DNA of 56,968 bases from Roseibacillus sp. (GTDB lineage Bacteria; Verrucomicrobiota; Verrucomicrobiia; Verrucomicrobiales; Akkermansiaceae): positions 1 to 56,968 of the forward strand of contig JAKVCR010000062.1 in NCBI GenBank assembly GCA_022448985.1. The letters run 5' to 3'. The stretch's first letter is position 1. Each line of letters opens with the position of its first letter. Of this stretch, positions 35,995 to 45,387 are shown piece by piece. The notes beneath the pieces were generated by a model, which was given only the letters and a program-made list of their open reading frames with translations, ran no database searches and was not told where the DNA came from. The position numbers were made by a program, and so were the translations under genes.

Positions 35995-37185
35995 TTGAAC
36001 AGCGGATTCATCGAGAAATTGATCGCCCGGCTCGATCGCCTGAGCCCACGTCAGGTACAGAGCCTGGTCGATCGTCTTGTCCGCGAAAGGGGATTTCTCG
36101 AAAACGTTTTCGACGCCCTTCAGGAGGGCGTTCTCATCCTTGATCCCGAGGGTGCAGTCACCTTTCTCAATGGTGCTGCCTGCGGTTTCTTCGGGTTGCA
36201 AGCCGAGGAGTCGGCAGGGCAATCCCTTGATGTTCTCGTACGCGGGCTGGACTGGACATCTCTGATTGGACCTGGTCGCCAAACCGTCAACCGGGACCTG
36301 GAGGTCTTTTATCCCGAGAATCGCTTTCTCAATTTCTACCTATCGCCCCTGGTGGAGGATGTAGATGGCAAAGAGGAATTGCTCGGCTACGTCATGCTGG
36401 TCCGCGATATAACTCAGTCCCGGCGTGAAACGGAGGAAGCGATCGAAAGCGAGAAACTCAACGCCCTCACTCTCTTGGCCGCTGGGGTGGCTCACGAAAT
36501 CGGCAATCCCCTCAACTCGCTCGGCATTCACCTTCAACTTCTGGAGCGCAAGGCAAGCGATCTCCCCCCAGGCGACCGCAAGAATCTCGATGAACATCTC
36601 ACCACCGCACGCAACGAGATCCAGCGACTCGATACCCTGCTCAAGGAATTCCTCCATGCCATCCGACCAGCCAGCCCGCTCCGCAAACCCGGAAATCTCA
36701 ATACAGTGCTTGAGGATACTCTCACGCTGCTTGCGCCAGAGTTGAAAGAGCGAAACGTGAACGTCCACCTCGACCTTGACGATCAACTTCCCTCTCTGCC
36801 CCTCGACGCCGACCAACTCAAGCAGGCCTTTTTCAACCTTCTCAAAAATGCCTACCAGTCCTTACCCGGATCTGGTGGCGAGGTGCGCATCGGCTCTCGG
36901 TGCAATGAGTACGAAATTGTGATCTCCGTGCAGGACAACGGATCTGGAATCTCGCCGGAAGTGATGGGCTCTCTCTTTGAACCCTTCCGCTCCGGCCGCA
37001 AGGCCGGCACCGGTCTCGGACTCCTCATCGTCCGCCGTATCGTCCGCGAGCATGGTGGCGAAATTGAAGTGGAAAGCGAGAAAGAGGAGGGAACCACCGT
37101 TCGTCTCTACTTCCCCATTGTCGAAAAACGTGTCCGCCTTATTGAGGATTCCTCACCTAAACCCAAATCCGTCATTGAAGTCTAA
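35995..37185 (+). CDS. PAS-domain sensor histidine kinase, NtrB-like
   Basis: 396 residues starting at a TTG (35995) with AGGAAAG before it; there is no ATG option near the N-terminus. A PAS domain (~36-150, LQEGVLILDPEGAVTFLNGA) is followed by a dimerisation helix with the phospho-acceptor His167 in GVAHEIGNPLNSLGIHL and the ATPase domain: N-box QAFFNLLKNAYQSL, G1 QDNGSGISPE and G2 GTGLGLLIVRRIV. No membrane segments, so it is cytosolic. It is paired with the response regulator 87 bp downstream. Confidence 0.94.
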   Translation: MNSGFIEKLIARLDRLSPRQVQSLVDRLVRERGFLENVFDALQEGVLILDPEGAVTFLNGAACGFFGLQAEESAGQSLDVLVRGLDWTSLIGPGRQTVNRDLEVFYPENRFLNFYLSPLVEDVDGKEELLGYVMLVRDITQSRRETEEAIESEKLNALTLLAAGVAHEIGNPLNSLGIHLQLLERKASDLPPGDRKNLDEHLTTARNEIQRLDTLLKEFLHAIRPASPLRKPGNLNTVLEDTLTLLAPELKERNVNVHLDLDDQLPSLPLDADQLKQAFFNLLKNAYQSLPGSGGEVRIGSRCNEYEIVISVQDNGSGISPEVMGSLFEPFRSGRKAGTGLGLLIVRRIVREHGGEIEVESEKEEGTTVRLYFPIVEKRVRLIEDSSPKPKSVIEV

Positions 37186-37272
37186 CCTCCCGCTTTACCC
37201 TCCATTTTACACTCCCCAGCAGTGTGCCAACCCGGTTGCCCGGTAGCATCTGACTTTCCAGCCCTGACGCTC

Positions 37273-38691
37273 ATGAATCCCATCGTCCTGATAGTCGACG
37301 ACGAAAAGCCAACTCGCGATGGTTTACGACAGGCTCTTGACGAGCGTTTCGAAGTATACGTCGCGGCCGACGCCCAAGAAGCCCGTCAGGTTCTCAGGAG
37401 CGAACCTGTAGACGTCCTCCTTACGGATCTCCGTCTCGGGGCCGATTCGGGAATGGACCTCCTCGATGAAGCGCTCACCCTGACCAAACCTCCCGTCTCC
37501 ATCATGATGACCGCCTACGGATCGGTCGATACCGCGGTGGAGGCGATGCGGCGGGGGGCCTGGCACTTCGTAACCAAACCCCTGAACCTTGAAGAAGTCG
37601 AACTGCTCGTAGCCCGGGCAGCGCGCGGGCGCGAAATCGAAAGTGAAAACAGACGGCTCTCCTCCGAGAACCGTGAACTCAAGAAGAAAACTGCGAGCCA
37701 AAGCGCGGGCCTCGAACGTCTCATTGGAAAGTCGCAGGCCCTCATGCGGATCGGAGAAATGGTGACTCAGGTCGCACCCACCCGTGCCACGGTCCTCATC
37801 GAGGGTGAATCAGGAACAGGGAAGGAGCTTGTCGCCCATGCTCTGCATGATCTGAGTGGTCGACCCGCCGACAAACTCGTCATCGTCAACTGTGCAGCTC
37901 TCTCCCCCCAGTTGCTTGAGTCCGAACTCTTCGGTCACGAAAAGGGAGCCTTCACAAGCGCCCACCAGCGGCGCATTGGTCGTTTCGAACAGGCCGACGG
38001 CGGCACTCTCTTTCTCGACGAGATCGGAGAAATAGATTCTACCACCCAGGTAAAACTTCTCCGCGCTCTCTCCGAGCGAACCATTGAGCGGGTCGGATCG
38101 AACAAATCCATTCCCGTCGATGTCAGAGTGGTAGCCGCCACCAACAGGAACCTGCGCGAACTGGTCACCTCCGGCCAATTTCGTGAGGACCTTTTCTTTC
38201 GACTGAACGTCGTGACTATAAAAATGCCTCCCCTCCGCGATCGCGCCGAAGATATCGTTCTCCTTGCCAGTTCCTTCCTGCGTGAGTTCGCAGAGGAAAA
38301 CAACCGACCCCTCAAACCGCTCAGTGACGAGGTCCAAACCCTTCTGCTCAGATACTCCTGGCCCGGCAATGTGCGGGAACTGCGTACTGCCATCGAACAC
38401 GGGGTTGTCATGTCCAATGAGGAACGCATTGAACAACACCATCTCCCTGCCTTTCTCGATCAGAATACGCTCTCCTCCCCTGCGAAAACCACAGATCCCA
38501 CCGACGTAACCGAAAAGGGCCTTGCGCCTCCGGGAGAATTTAACTTGCATGACCTTGAAATGCACGCCATCCGAAGTGCGCTGCGTCATACGAGCGGAAA
38601 CCGCACCAAGGCAGCAGATCTGCTAGGCATCAGTCGGCGTACCCTGCAACGAAAACTGAAAGATCTTTCGAACGCTTCGGACGCATCCTGA
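37273..38691 (+). CDS. Sigma54-dependent response regulator, NtrC family
   Basis: 472 residues from the ATG at 37273; a longer frame upstream adds 17 unrelated residues. The receiver domain has the phospho-acceptor Asp52 in LLTDLRLG. AAA+ domain: Walker A GESGTGKE, the sigma54-contact loop as GAFTSA (usually GAFTGA), GGTLFLDEIGE and the arginine-finger region RDLFF-like FREDLFFRLNVV. The C-terminal Fis-type helix-turn-helix is GNRTKAADLLGISRRTLQRK. It should activate RNA polymerase with sigma54 after phosphorylation by the kinase upstream. Targets are unknown. Confidence 0.95.
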   Translation: MNPIVLIVDDEKPTRDGLRQALDERFEVYVAADAQEARQVLRSEPVDVLLTDLRLGADSGMDLLDEALTLTKPPVSIMMTAYGSVDTAVEAMRRGAWHFVTKPLNLEEVELLVARAARGREIESENRRLSSENRELKKKTASQSAGLERLIGKSQALMRIGEMVTQVAPTRATVLIEGESGTGKELVAHALHDLSGRPADKLVIVNCAALSPQLLESELFGHEKGAFTSAHQRRIGRFEQADGGTLFLDEIGEIDSTTQVKLLRALSERTIERVGSNKSIPVDVRVVAATNRNLRELVTSGQFREDLFFRLNVVTIKMPPLRDRAEDIVLLASSFLREFAEENNRPLKPLSDEVQTLLLRYSWPGNVRELRTAIEHGVVMSNEERIEQHHLPAFLDQNTLSSPAKTTDPTDVTEKGLAPPGEFNLHDLEMHAIRSALRHTSGNRTKAADLLGISRRTLQRKLKDLSNASDAS

Positions 38692-38705
38692 TTCAAACCC
38701 CTATC

Positions 38706-40508
38706 ATGAGTACCGCAGACAGCCCTGTCTCCATTAACGCTGGCACAATCCTCCGCCGCGTTCTCTTTTTCATTCTGCTGATCGGTCTTTCCCTTCTCTA
38801 TCTCCTCGTCACCTTCCGAGGCCTGGACTCCCCAAAGGGCATGGACCAGGCACAGATCGCACGTGAGATCGCACGCAACAAGAGCTTCACGACCAAGGTC
38901 CTGCGACCGGTCTCAATCTGGCAAAGCGGGGAAGTCCGGGATGGTCAGCCGATTGTCAAGGATGCCAACCGCGACACCTATCATGCTCCCCTGCATCCCA
39001 TCCTCCTGAGTCGGGCCCTGCAATTCGTAGACGGAGATGATGCGGATAAATGGCGCATGACCGGAAACGATACGGTCTACAAACTCGATCGGGTTGTAGC
39101 GGCCACCGCGGTGATCTGTTTCCTCATCGCCATCGGAGTGAACTATCTCCTCATCTCACGGATCTTCGATGGTAAGATCGGGGGTGTAACGGCGCTGCTC
39201 ATGCTGCTCTGCGATCTCAACTGGAAGTTTTCCCAGACCGGATTGCCTCAGATGTTCATGCTGCTTCTCTTTTCCTGTGCCTGCTTCTTCGCCTATCGTG
39301 CGGTCGAGGCTACAGAGGAAGGGCGGATCGCACTCGTGCCTGCCCTCATCGCAGCCGCTTTCCTCGGGCTACTCGCCCTCACCCACTGGCTAGCGATCTG
39401 GATTGTTCTGGGCTTTGCGATCTACGCCGGATTCTTCCTACGTCCGCGAGGCGCGGCTGGCCTCGCGGCTCTTGGATTTGTTCTCCTTCTATCCCTCCTC
39501 CCGCTGCTCAAGAATAAACAGTACAGCGGGACCATGGGTGGCACTTCCATTCTGGCGGTATTCAATGGCCTTGGCACCAGCGAGGACTCCGTGATGCGTA
39601 CCTACAACCTCCAGGATGCCTACCTTCCCCTGCAAAATCTTCCCTTCAAGATCGTAAGAACTACGATTCTCCAGGGCGGAGATCTCTACATCAACCTCGG
39701 ATCCCTCCTGACTGCGCCGCTTTTCTTTGTCGCCCTGCTGCATCCCTTCAAGCGAAAGTCCATTGCCAATTTCCGATGGTGTCTCGTCCTCATGTGGCTC
39801 TTTGGCGCTGTCGGGATGGCTATCTTTGGTCTCAAGGCAGGCGCCCCTACCGACCCCAACCAGTTACACGTCCTCTTCGCTCCGCTATTCGCTGCCTACG
39901 GCCTTGCCATCGTGGCCATCCTCTGGAGTCGCCTCAGGATCATCACTGAGATTCCGCCCCTGCGTAATGCCCACTTCGTAGTAGTGATTCTGATCAGTGC
40001 CGGGCCAATGCTCCTCGACCTCCCACGCCAGATCCGGGAAGTAGGCCGGGCTGGCACAGTTCCTCCCCACTGGCCCCCCTACTATCCGGGGGTTCTCAAT
40101 ACCGACCTCGCGTCCCAAGTCCGCGAGAATGAAATCGTAGTCACCGATCAACCCTGGGCAGTAGCCTGGTATGCTGACCGTACCGCGCTCTGGCTACCCA
40201 ACCGAGTGAAGGACTTTGAGGAACTCGAAAGTCTCGCTGAGACCCAGGACACGCCCTTCGCAGGCCTTCTGATCTCACCCTATTCTCACAGTAAAAAGGT
40301 GCTTCCTGGCGTTTACAACGACTACTCCGAATGGTCGCCCCTGATTCTGGACGGTTGGGCCTCCTACTCCACCCGGAGTAACCCCGGCACTCTCGCGCAA
40401 CTCGACCCTGAACTCAGGACCCTGCTCACCCGTTATCCCAATCCAATGCGATTTGTCGATAGTCTCCTCATCTTCTGGTCAGTGTCACCCACTTCCAGTG
40501 CTCCCTAG
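38706..40508 (+). CDS. GT-C (GT39/ArnT-like) membrane glycosyltransferase
   Basis: 600 residues, about ten hydrophobic segments in the first 420 residues (first at ~17-37). A catalytic Asp candidate, D47, follows the first segment in GMDQAQIAREI, the expected GT-C position. The C-terminal ~170 residues are soluble (TDQPWAVAWYADRTALWLPN). Proteins of this type move a sugar from a polyprenyl-phosphate carrier to lipid or protein on the outer face of the inner membrane. Donor and acceptor are unknown. It begins 14 bp after the NtrC-like gene. Confidence 0.82.
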   Translation: MSTADSPVSINAGTILRRVLFFILLIGLSLLYLLVTFRGLDSPKGMDQAQIAREIARNKSFTTKVLRPVSIWQSGEVRDGQPIVKDANRDTYHAPLHPILLSRALQFVDGDDADKWRMTGNDTVYKLDRVVAATAVICFLIAIGVNYLLISRIFDGKIGGVTALLMLLCDLNWKFSQTGLPQMFMLLLFSCACFFAYRAVEATEEGRIALVPALIAAAFLGLLALTHWLAIWIVLGFAIYAGFFLRPRGAAGLAALGFVLLLSLLPLLKNKQYSGTMGGTSILAVFNGLGTSEDSVMRTYNLQDAYLPLQNLPFKIVRTTILQGGDLYINLGSLLTAPLFFVALLHPFKRKSIANFRWCLVLMWLFGAVGMAIFGLKAGAPTDPNQLHVLFAPLFAAYGLAIVAILWSRLRIITEIPPLRNAHFVVVILISAGPMLLDLPRQIREVGRAGTVPPHWPPYYPGVLNTDLASQVRENEIVVTDQPWAVAWYADRTALWLPNRVKDFEELESLAETQDTPFAGLLISPYSHSKKVLPGVYNDYSEWSPLILDGWASYSTRSNPGTLAQLDPELRTLLTRYPNPMRFVDSLLIFWSVSPTSSAP

Positions 40509-40527
40509 TTTGATTCCTGAAGGGACC

Positions 40528-40845
40528 ATGGCTGCGAAGAAGATCAAAGAAACCGGGGTAAGCACCTTTGAGGATGCGATGGGTGAGCTGGAAACCCTCG
40601 TAGAGGCTATGGAGAATGATCAACTACCGCTCGAGGATCTGGTCGCTCACTACGAAAAAGGTGCAGGACTGCTCAAGCACTGCGAGAAGGTCCTCTCAGC
40701 CGCCAAAGAACGTATCGAATTGATCGAAGTGAGCAACTCGTCTCAAAAGGATCTGGTGCCCGACCCTGAAGAAAATGATGGTTCCGCGGGTGCCGGTGAG
40801 CCTTCAGTCGATGAATCCGTCGAAGATGACATCCAACTCCTCTAA
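40528..40845 (+). CDS. xseB: Exodeoxyribonuclease VII small subunit
   Basis: 105 residues from the ATG at 40528. The conserved core STFEDAMGELETLVEAME and LPLEDLVAHYEKGAGLLKHC is complete; an acidic tail of about 35 residues is longer than usual. It partners XseA (not in the window). It overlaps the start of the DXS gene, the usual xseB-dxs order but without ispA between. Confidence 0.93.
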   Translation: MAAKKIKETGVSTFEDAMGELETLVEAMENDQLPLEDLVAHYEKGAGLLKHCEKVLSAAKERIELIEVSNSSQKDLVPDPEENDGSAGAGEPSVDESVEDDIQLL

Positions 40846-42742
40846 TTCCCGGCCTGAGTCTGAGCCTTCCCTTCTCTCCGGTCTCAATGGCCCAGAGGAT
40901 GTCCGCGGCCTGGATAACGATCTCCTGATCCCGCTCGCGGAAGAGATTCGCGAAACCCTCATTCGAACACTCTCCCGCACCGGCGGCCACCTCGGCCCCA
41001 ATCTCGGAGTGGTGGAACTTACCATTGCCCTGCACCGTGTCTTTAACACTCCCACCGACAAGTTCGTCATGGATGTCTCCCACCAGGGTTACGTCCACAA
41101 GATGCTAACCGGACGAGGTGACCGGATCGAGTCCATTCGACAGTATGAAGGACTCAATGGATTCCTCTTACGCACCGAATCGGAACACGACTGCTACGGA
41201 GCTGGCCACGCTGGCACTGCACTCTCCGCTGCTCTGGGGATGGCTGCCGCCCGCGACCTCAAGGGAGGTGCCGAACATGTAGTCGCAATTGCCGGTGATG
41301 CTGCCTTCACCTGTGGCCCGACTCTGGAAGCACTCAACAATATCGCGGCAACCACGAAACGCTTCATCGTGGTCCTCAACGACAACGAGTGGTCCATAGA
41401 TAAGAACGTGGGAGCTATCGCCAAGTACTTCAATGCCCTGCAAACTAACAAGGCCTATTCAGATGTGCGTCAGAAAGCCGCTGACTTCGTGGAGCGGATC
41501 GGAGGGCAAGGTGTTCGGCGACTTGCTCACAAGATCGAGCGCGGCGCCAAAAACCTCCTCTTCCCCAACGTTCTTTTTGAGAAATTTGGCGGGCGTTATT
41601 TCGGCCCTCTTGACGGACACAACCTGCCCCTTCTCATCAGGACCTTCGATTACCTGAAGGACCAGGACGAACCGGTCATCTTGCACATCATCACTGAAAA
41701 GGGAAGAGGTTATCAACCGGCCCTGGAGAAGCCGGGTAAGTTTCATGGACTGGGGCCCTACAACGTGGAAGATGGTTCCACTAGCGGGGGAGGCAACCCA
41801 ACCTACTCGGAAGTGTTCGGTCGCACGGTTACCAACTTGGCGAAGAAGGACGAGAAGATCGTTGCCGTCACTGCTGCCATGCCCGGGGGCACAAAACTGG
41901 AAATCTTCAAGGAGGCGATTCCGGAACGTTACTTCGACGTCGGTATCGCGGAAGAACACGCCGCTCTCTTCGCCTGCGGCCTGGCCTCCCAGGGTCTCAA
42001 ACCCTTCCTTGCCATCTACTCCACCTTCATGCAGCGGGCCTACGACATGATCATCCATGACATGGCCCTGCAGGAACTCCCGGTCCGGCTCTGCATGGAT
42101 CGCGGGGGTCTATCCGGCGATGACGGACCGACCCACCACGGGCTCTTCGACATCGGCTACCTGCGCCATATTCCAAACATCGTCCATATGCAGCCCATCG
42201 ACGAAGATGAATTCGCCGATATGCTCTGGACCATGGCGCACTATGAGGATGGCCCGATTGCTGTGCGCTATCCCCGGGGTGCAGGGATAGGGGCCCGACC
42301 GAAAGAGCAACCCCGCCTCCTTGAGATCGGAAAGGGCGAACTCGTCCATGATGGCTGTGATGTTGCCCTCATCGGACTCGGCTTTGTCCACAACCTCGCG
42401 GTGGAAGCGAGGGAAAATCTTGAAGCTCAGGGCCACTCGGTCGCTCTCGTCAACCCACGCTTCATCAAGCCGCTGGACAAAGAACTCATCCTGGATGTAG
42501 CCAAACGCTGTAAGGTGATCTGCACCTTTGAAGACCATGTCCTCAAGAATGGCTTCGGCGCATCCATCATCGAGCTCCTCCATGATGCCGGGATTGATAC
42601 CCCGGTCGAACGCGTAGGATGGCCGGACGAATTCGTCGAACACGGTAAAGTCGACATCCTCCGCAAAAAACACGGTATTAGCTCCGAGGCTGCGGTGGAG
42701 AAAATCACCCCTCACCTCGTTCAAAGAGCCGCCACCGCGTAG
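40811..42742 (+). CDS. dxs: 1-Deoxy-D-xylulose-5-phosphate synthase, divergent
   Basis: 643 residues from the ATG at 40811 (an ATG at 40826 is also possible); either start overlaps xseB. It shows the DXS order: SRTGGHLGPNLGVVELTIAL, TPTDKFVMDVSHQGYVHK, GDAAFTCGPTLEALNN with NDNEWSIDKNVG (thiamine diphosphate site), then the pyrimidine domain FDVGIAEEHAA, STFMQRAYDMIIHD, DRGGLSGDDGPTHHG and VRYPRGAG. Several near-invariant positions differ from common DXS (DVGHQ, GDGA, NDNEM). It makes DXP from pyruvate and glyceraldehyde phosphate, the first step of the MEP isoprenoid pathway. Confidence 0.9.
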   Translation: MNPSKMTSNSSNSRPESEPSLLSGLNGPEDVRGLDNDLLIPLAEEIRETLIRTLSRTGGHLGPNLGVVELTIALHRVFNTPTDKFVMDVSHQGYVHKMLTGRGDRIESIRQYEGLNGFLLRTESEHDCYGAGHAGTALSAALGMAAARDLKGGAEHVVAIAGDAAFTCGPTLEALNNIAATTKRFIVVLNDNEWSIDKNVGAIAKYFNALQTNKAYSDVRQKAADFVERIGGQGVRRLAHKIERGAKNLLFPNVLFEKFGGRYFGPLDGHNLPLLIRTFDYLKDQDEPVILHIITEKGRGYQPALEKPGKFHGLGPYNVEDGSTSGGGNPTYSEVFGRTVTNLAKKDEKIVAVTAAMPGGTKLEIFKEAIPERYFDVGIAEEHAALFACGLASQGLKPFLAIYSTFMQRAYDMIIHDMALQELPVRLCMDRGGLSGDDGPTHHGLFDIGYLRHIPNIVHMQPIDEDEFADMLWTMAHYEDGPIAVRYPRGAGIGARPKEQPRLLEIGKGELVHDGCDVALIGLGFVHNLAVEARENLEAQGHSVALVNPRFIKPLDKELILDVAKRCKVICTFEDHVLKNGFGASIIELLHDAGIDTPVERVGWPDEFVEHGKVDILRKKHGISSEAAVEKITPHLVQRAATA

Positions 42743-42802
42743 GCCGAAAGTCAGCTAGCCCATGCAGCACCCGGCCAGCATCTGGCCCTGCTCATCGCTG
42801 CC

Positions 42803-42826
42803 GGGGAAACTGAAAAAGCAGTCCCC
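42803..42826 (+). terminator. Possible weak terminator after dxs
   Basis: GGGG-aa-ACTG and CAGTCCCC form an 8-bp stem with a two-base bulge and an AAAAAG loop, 60 bases after the dxs stop. No T-run follows, so only a weak call. It lies in the 153-bp gap before priA. Confidence 0.28.
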
Positions 42827-42895
42827 TGAATGACTACCCGGGGGAATACCATCTGCGACGTTGGATCGCTCTCCATTTCTGCATAACGTGGTGAC

Positions 42896-45145
42896 GTGCC
42901 AACTGCCGCGAAAGTCCTGATCGATGGACCGTCGGAGCTCATCTTTGACTACACCTTACCGGAGGAGGTAACGGCCCTCCCCGGCTGCCGCGTGCGCGTG
43001 CCCCTCCGCAACAGGTCGGCAACTGGTACCATCCTGAGTATCGCCGAGCACAGAGCCACGGACTTTGAACTGAAGCCCATAACCTCGCTCATCGATCCCG
43101 AACCCCTGATCACGGAAAAACTCATCCAGCTCGCCCAGTGGATGGCCATATACTATGGCACTCCCCTCGAACAGATCATGCGCTCGCTTCTGCCCGGCGC
43201 AGTCCGTCAAGAGACACACTCTGCCAAAACACATCAGGTAGCTGAACTTGTCCAGATGCCCGATAAGGATGCGCTTGCAAAGATCTCCCGCCGTGCACCG
43301 CGCCAATATGCTATTCTACAACTACTTGAGGATGCCGGACCCATTGCAATCTCCGAACTGGGCGGTGCCTCAGTGCGTAGCAGCGTAAAGTCCCTCAAGG
43401 AAGCAGGCTACGTGATTGTAGGGAACAAGGAAGTCCGCCGCGATCCTGATGCCGGAGATGAATTTCTTGAGAGTCACCCCCATAAGCTTAACGAAGGACA
43501 GCGTGCAGCCTACAAGACTATCTGCCATGCCATCGACTCCTCGCTCGACCGTAGCGCCGACAACCCGGGTCTGGCTTCCTCGCCGAAGCCCATTCTCCTT
43601 CACGGGGTAACCGGATCAGGAAAAACCGAGGTATATCTCCAAGCGGCCCAACACTGCCTTGACCGCGGTAAGTCGGTCCTGGTCCTCGTTCCCGAAATCG
43701 CTCTCACCCCCCAGACAGTTCAGCATTTCAAATCGCGCTTCTCCTCCCTCCAGGACCAGGTCGCCGTCCTCCACTCGCATCTGTCGCAAGGCGAGCGCTT
43801 CGACGAGTGGCATCGCATCCGAAAGGGAGAAGCAAAAGTGGTCGTCGGTGCACGATCCGCCATCTTCGCTCCCCTGCTCGAACCAGGTCTCATAATCGTA
43901 GACGAAGAACACGAGAATACATACAAGCAGGAAAATCCTCCCAAATACCAGGGCCGTGATCTCGCAGTGGTGCGCGCGCATCTGGAATGCTGTCCCGTAA
44001 TACTCGGATCGGCCACTCCATCCCTGGAATCCTTTCAGAATACTCTGTCCGGCAAGTATGACCTGGTGCGCCTGTCCGAGCGCGTAGACGGCCAATCCCT
44101 GCCTCTCATCCGAATCGTGGATATGCGGACTGAGACGCAAAAGCACAAGGGCGGTCCCACCATCCTCTCCGACCGCCTCCGCATGAACATGGAGAAGAAA
44201 CTGGAAGAGGGGCAGCAGATCATCCTTTTCCTGAACCGCCGGGGCTTCGCCCGCTCCCTGCAGTGCCCTAGCTGCGGTCACGTCTGCGAATGCAAGCATT
44301 GCACCGTGCCTCTCACCTACCACCGGACCGAGGAGCGGTTGATCTGTCACCTCTGCGGCTACCAGTCCATCGTACCCCAGGCATGCCCCAAGTGCCATGA
44401 CCGCTCCATCCTTCTCCAGGGCTACGGCACGCAAAAAGTCGAAGACGTTATCCGAAAAGTATTCCCTCGCTCTCGTCTGGCCCGCCTGGATGCCGATACT
44501 GCCCGCAAGAAAAACGCTGTGCGCGACACTCTGCGTGACTTCCGCGCACGCAAGATCGACATCCTTCTGGGCACCCAGATGATTGCCAAGGGGCTCGACT
44601 TTCCCAACGTCACTCTGGCCGGCATCCTCAATGCCGACCTTTCACTTCACGCCCCCGACTTTAGGGCCGGTGAGCGTACCTTCCAGCTGCTCACCCAGGT
44701 CGCTGGCCGATCCGGGCGTGGCGAGATGGAGGGCGAAGTAGTAATTCAGACCTTCACTCCGCATTCTCCCTCCGTTCAGTTCGCACGCCATCACGACTAC
44801 GAAGGATTCGCTGACCAGGAGTTTGATTTCCGTCGAGAGTTCGCCTTCCCTCCCTTCAGTCACGCCGCCCTTCTCACCAGCAAGTGCAGTCATGAACGCC
44901 TGGCAGAGTTTACTCTGCAAAACCTCCACCAGCGCCTCTCCAGAGATCTGCCGACCGACATTGAACTGGGATTACCCAATCCCGCTCCCACTCCCAAGGC
45001 GCACGGTCTCTTCCGCTACCAGCTCCTCCTTAAGTCAACCAACCCGCGTGCGCTCTCCAAGCACGTTCAAAGGGTTCTCGCCACCACAACGCTCCCGGAA
45101 GAGGTCAACTTGGTCTTTGACATGGACGCCTACGACTTCGGTTAA
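42896..45145 (+). CDS. priA: Primosomal protein N' (replication restart helicase PriA)
   Basis: 749 residues from a GTG at 42896. The N-terminal DNA-binding domain (FDYTLPEEVTALPGCRVRVP, LAQWMAIYYGTPLEQIMRS) precedes the helicase: Walker A GVTGSGKTEVYLQA near residue 237 and DEEH near 335. The zinc module, about residues 457-502, holds Cys pairs in CPSCGHVCECKHC and CHLCG/CPKC. The C-terminal helicase lobe has GTQMIAKGLDFPNVTLAGI and QVAGRSGRG. It reloads the replisome at stalled forks. Confidence 0.97.
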   Translation: MPTAAKVLIDGPSELIFDYTLPEEVTALPGCRVRVPLRNRSATGTILSIAEHRATDFELKPITSLIDPEPLITEKLIQLAQWMAIYYGTPLEQIMRSLLPGAVRQETHSAKTHQVAELVQMPDKDALAKISRRAPRQYAILQLLEDAGPIAISELGGASVRSSVKSLKEAGYVIVGNKEVRRDPDAGDEFLESHPHKLNEGQRAAYKTICHAIDSSLDRSADNPGLASSPKPILLHGVTGSGKTEVYLQAAQHCLDRGKSVLVLVPEIALTPQTVQHFKSRFSSLQDQVAVLHSHLSQGERFDEWHRIRKGEAKVVVGARSAIFAPLLEPGLIIVDEEHENTYKQENPPKYQGRDLAVVRAHLECCPVILGSATPSLESFQNTLSGKYDLVRLSERVDGQSLPLIRIVDMRTETQKHKGGPTILSDRLRMNMEKKLEEGQQIILFLNRRGFARSLQCPSCGHVCECKHCTVPLTYHRTEERLICHLCGYQSIVPQACPKCHDRSILLQGYGTQKVEDVIRKVFPRSRLARLDADTARKKNAVRDTLRDFRARKIDILLGTQMIAKGLDFPNVTLAGILNADLSLHAPDFRAGERTFQLLTQVAGRSGRGEMEGEVVIQTFTPHSPSVQFARHHDYEGFADQEFDFRREFAFPPFSHAALLTSKCSHERLAEFTLQNLHQRLSRDLPTDIELGLPNPAPTPKAHGLFRYQLLLKSTNPRALSKHVQRVLATTTLPEEVNLVFDMDAYDFG

Positions 45146-45190
45146 ACGGAACGGCCAGCGAACCCTGCTTCCGTCTCCAATTCCCAATTG

Positions 45191-45213
45191 GTTCCCCGGG
45201 AGGGAACTTTATC
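45191..45213 (+). terminator. Probable terminator after priA
   Basis: GTTCCC-cggga-GGGAAC, a 6-bp stem with a 5-nt loop, is followed by TTTATCTT, 46 bases after the priA stop. Confidence 0.5.
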
Positions 45214-45275
45214 TTCCACATCCAACCTGCAAATCAGCGAAGATCCGATCTTATTTAACCTAACCTAAGAAATGT

Positions 45276-45294
45276 GAATATTCTGTAAATATTC
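45276..45294. promoter_or_regulatory. AT-rich perfect inverted repeat upstream of the zinc-ribbon gene
   Basis: GAATATT-ctgta-AATATTC, a 7-bp perfect inverted repeat in a strongly AT-rich patch (about 45250-45300) of otherwise GC-rich DNA, just after a short TAACC-TAACC-TAA direct repeat. It lies 94 bases before the ATG at 45388. It could be an operator or part of a promoter. Confidence 0.4.
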
Positions 45295-45387
45295 CTGCAA
45301 CTTGCTACCTGTTGATCGTTCAACTGCCACCCTTGGAGTCCGGTCGTATCTTTCGGATGTCGACCAGAGCCTCCATCCCTCCTTGCC

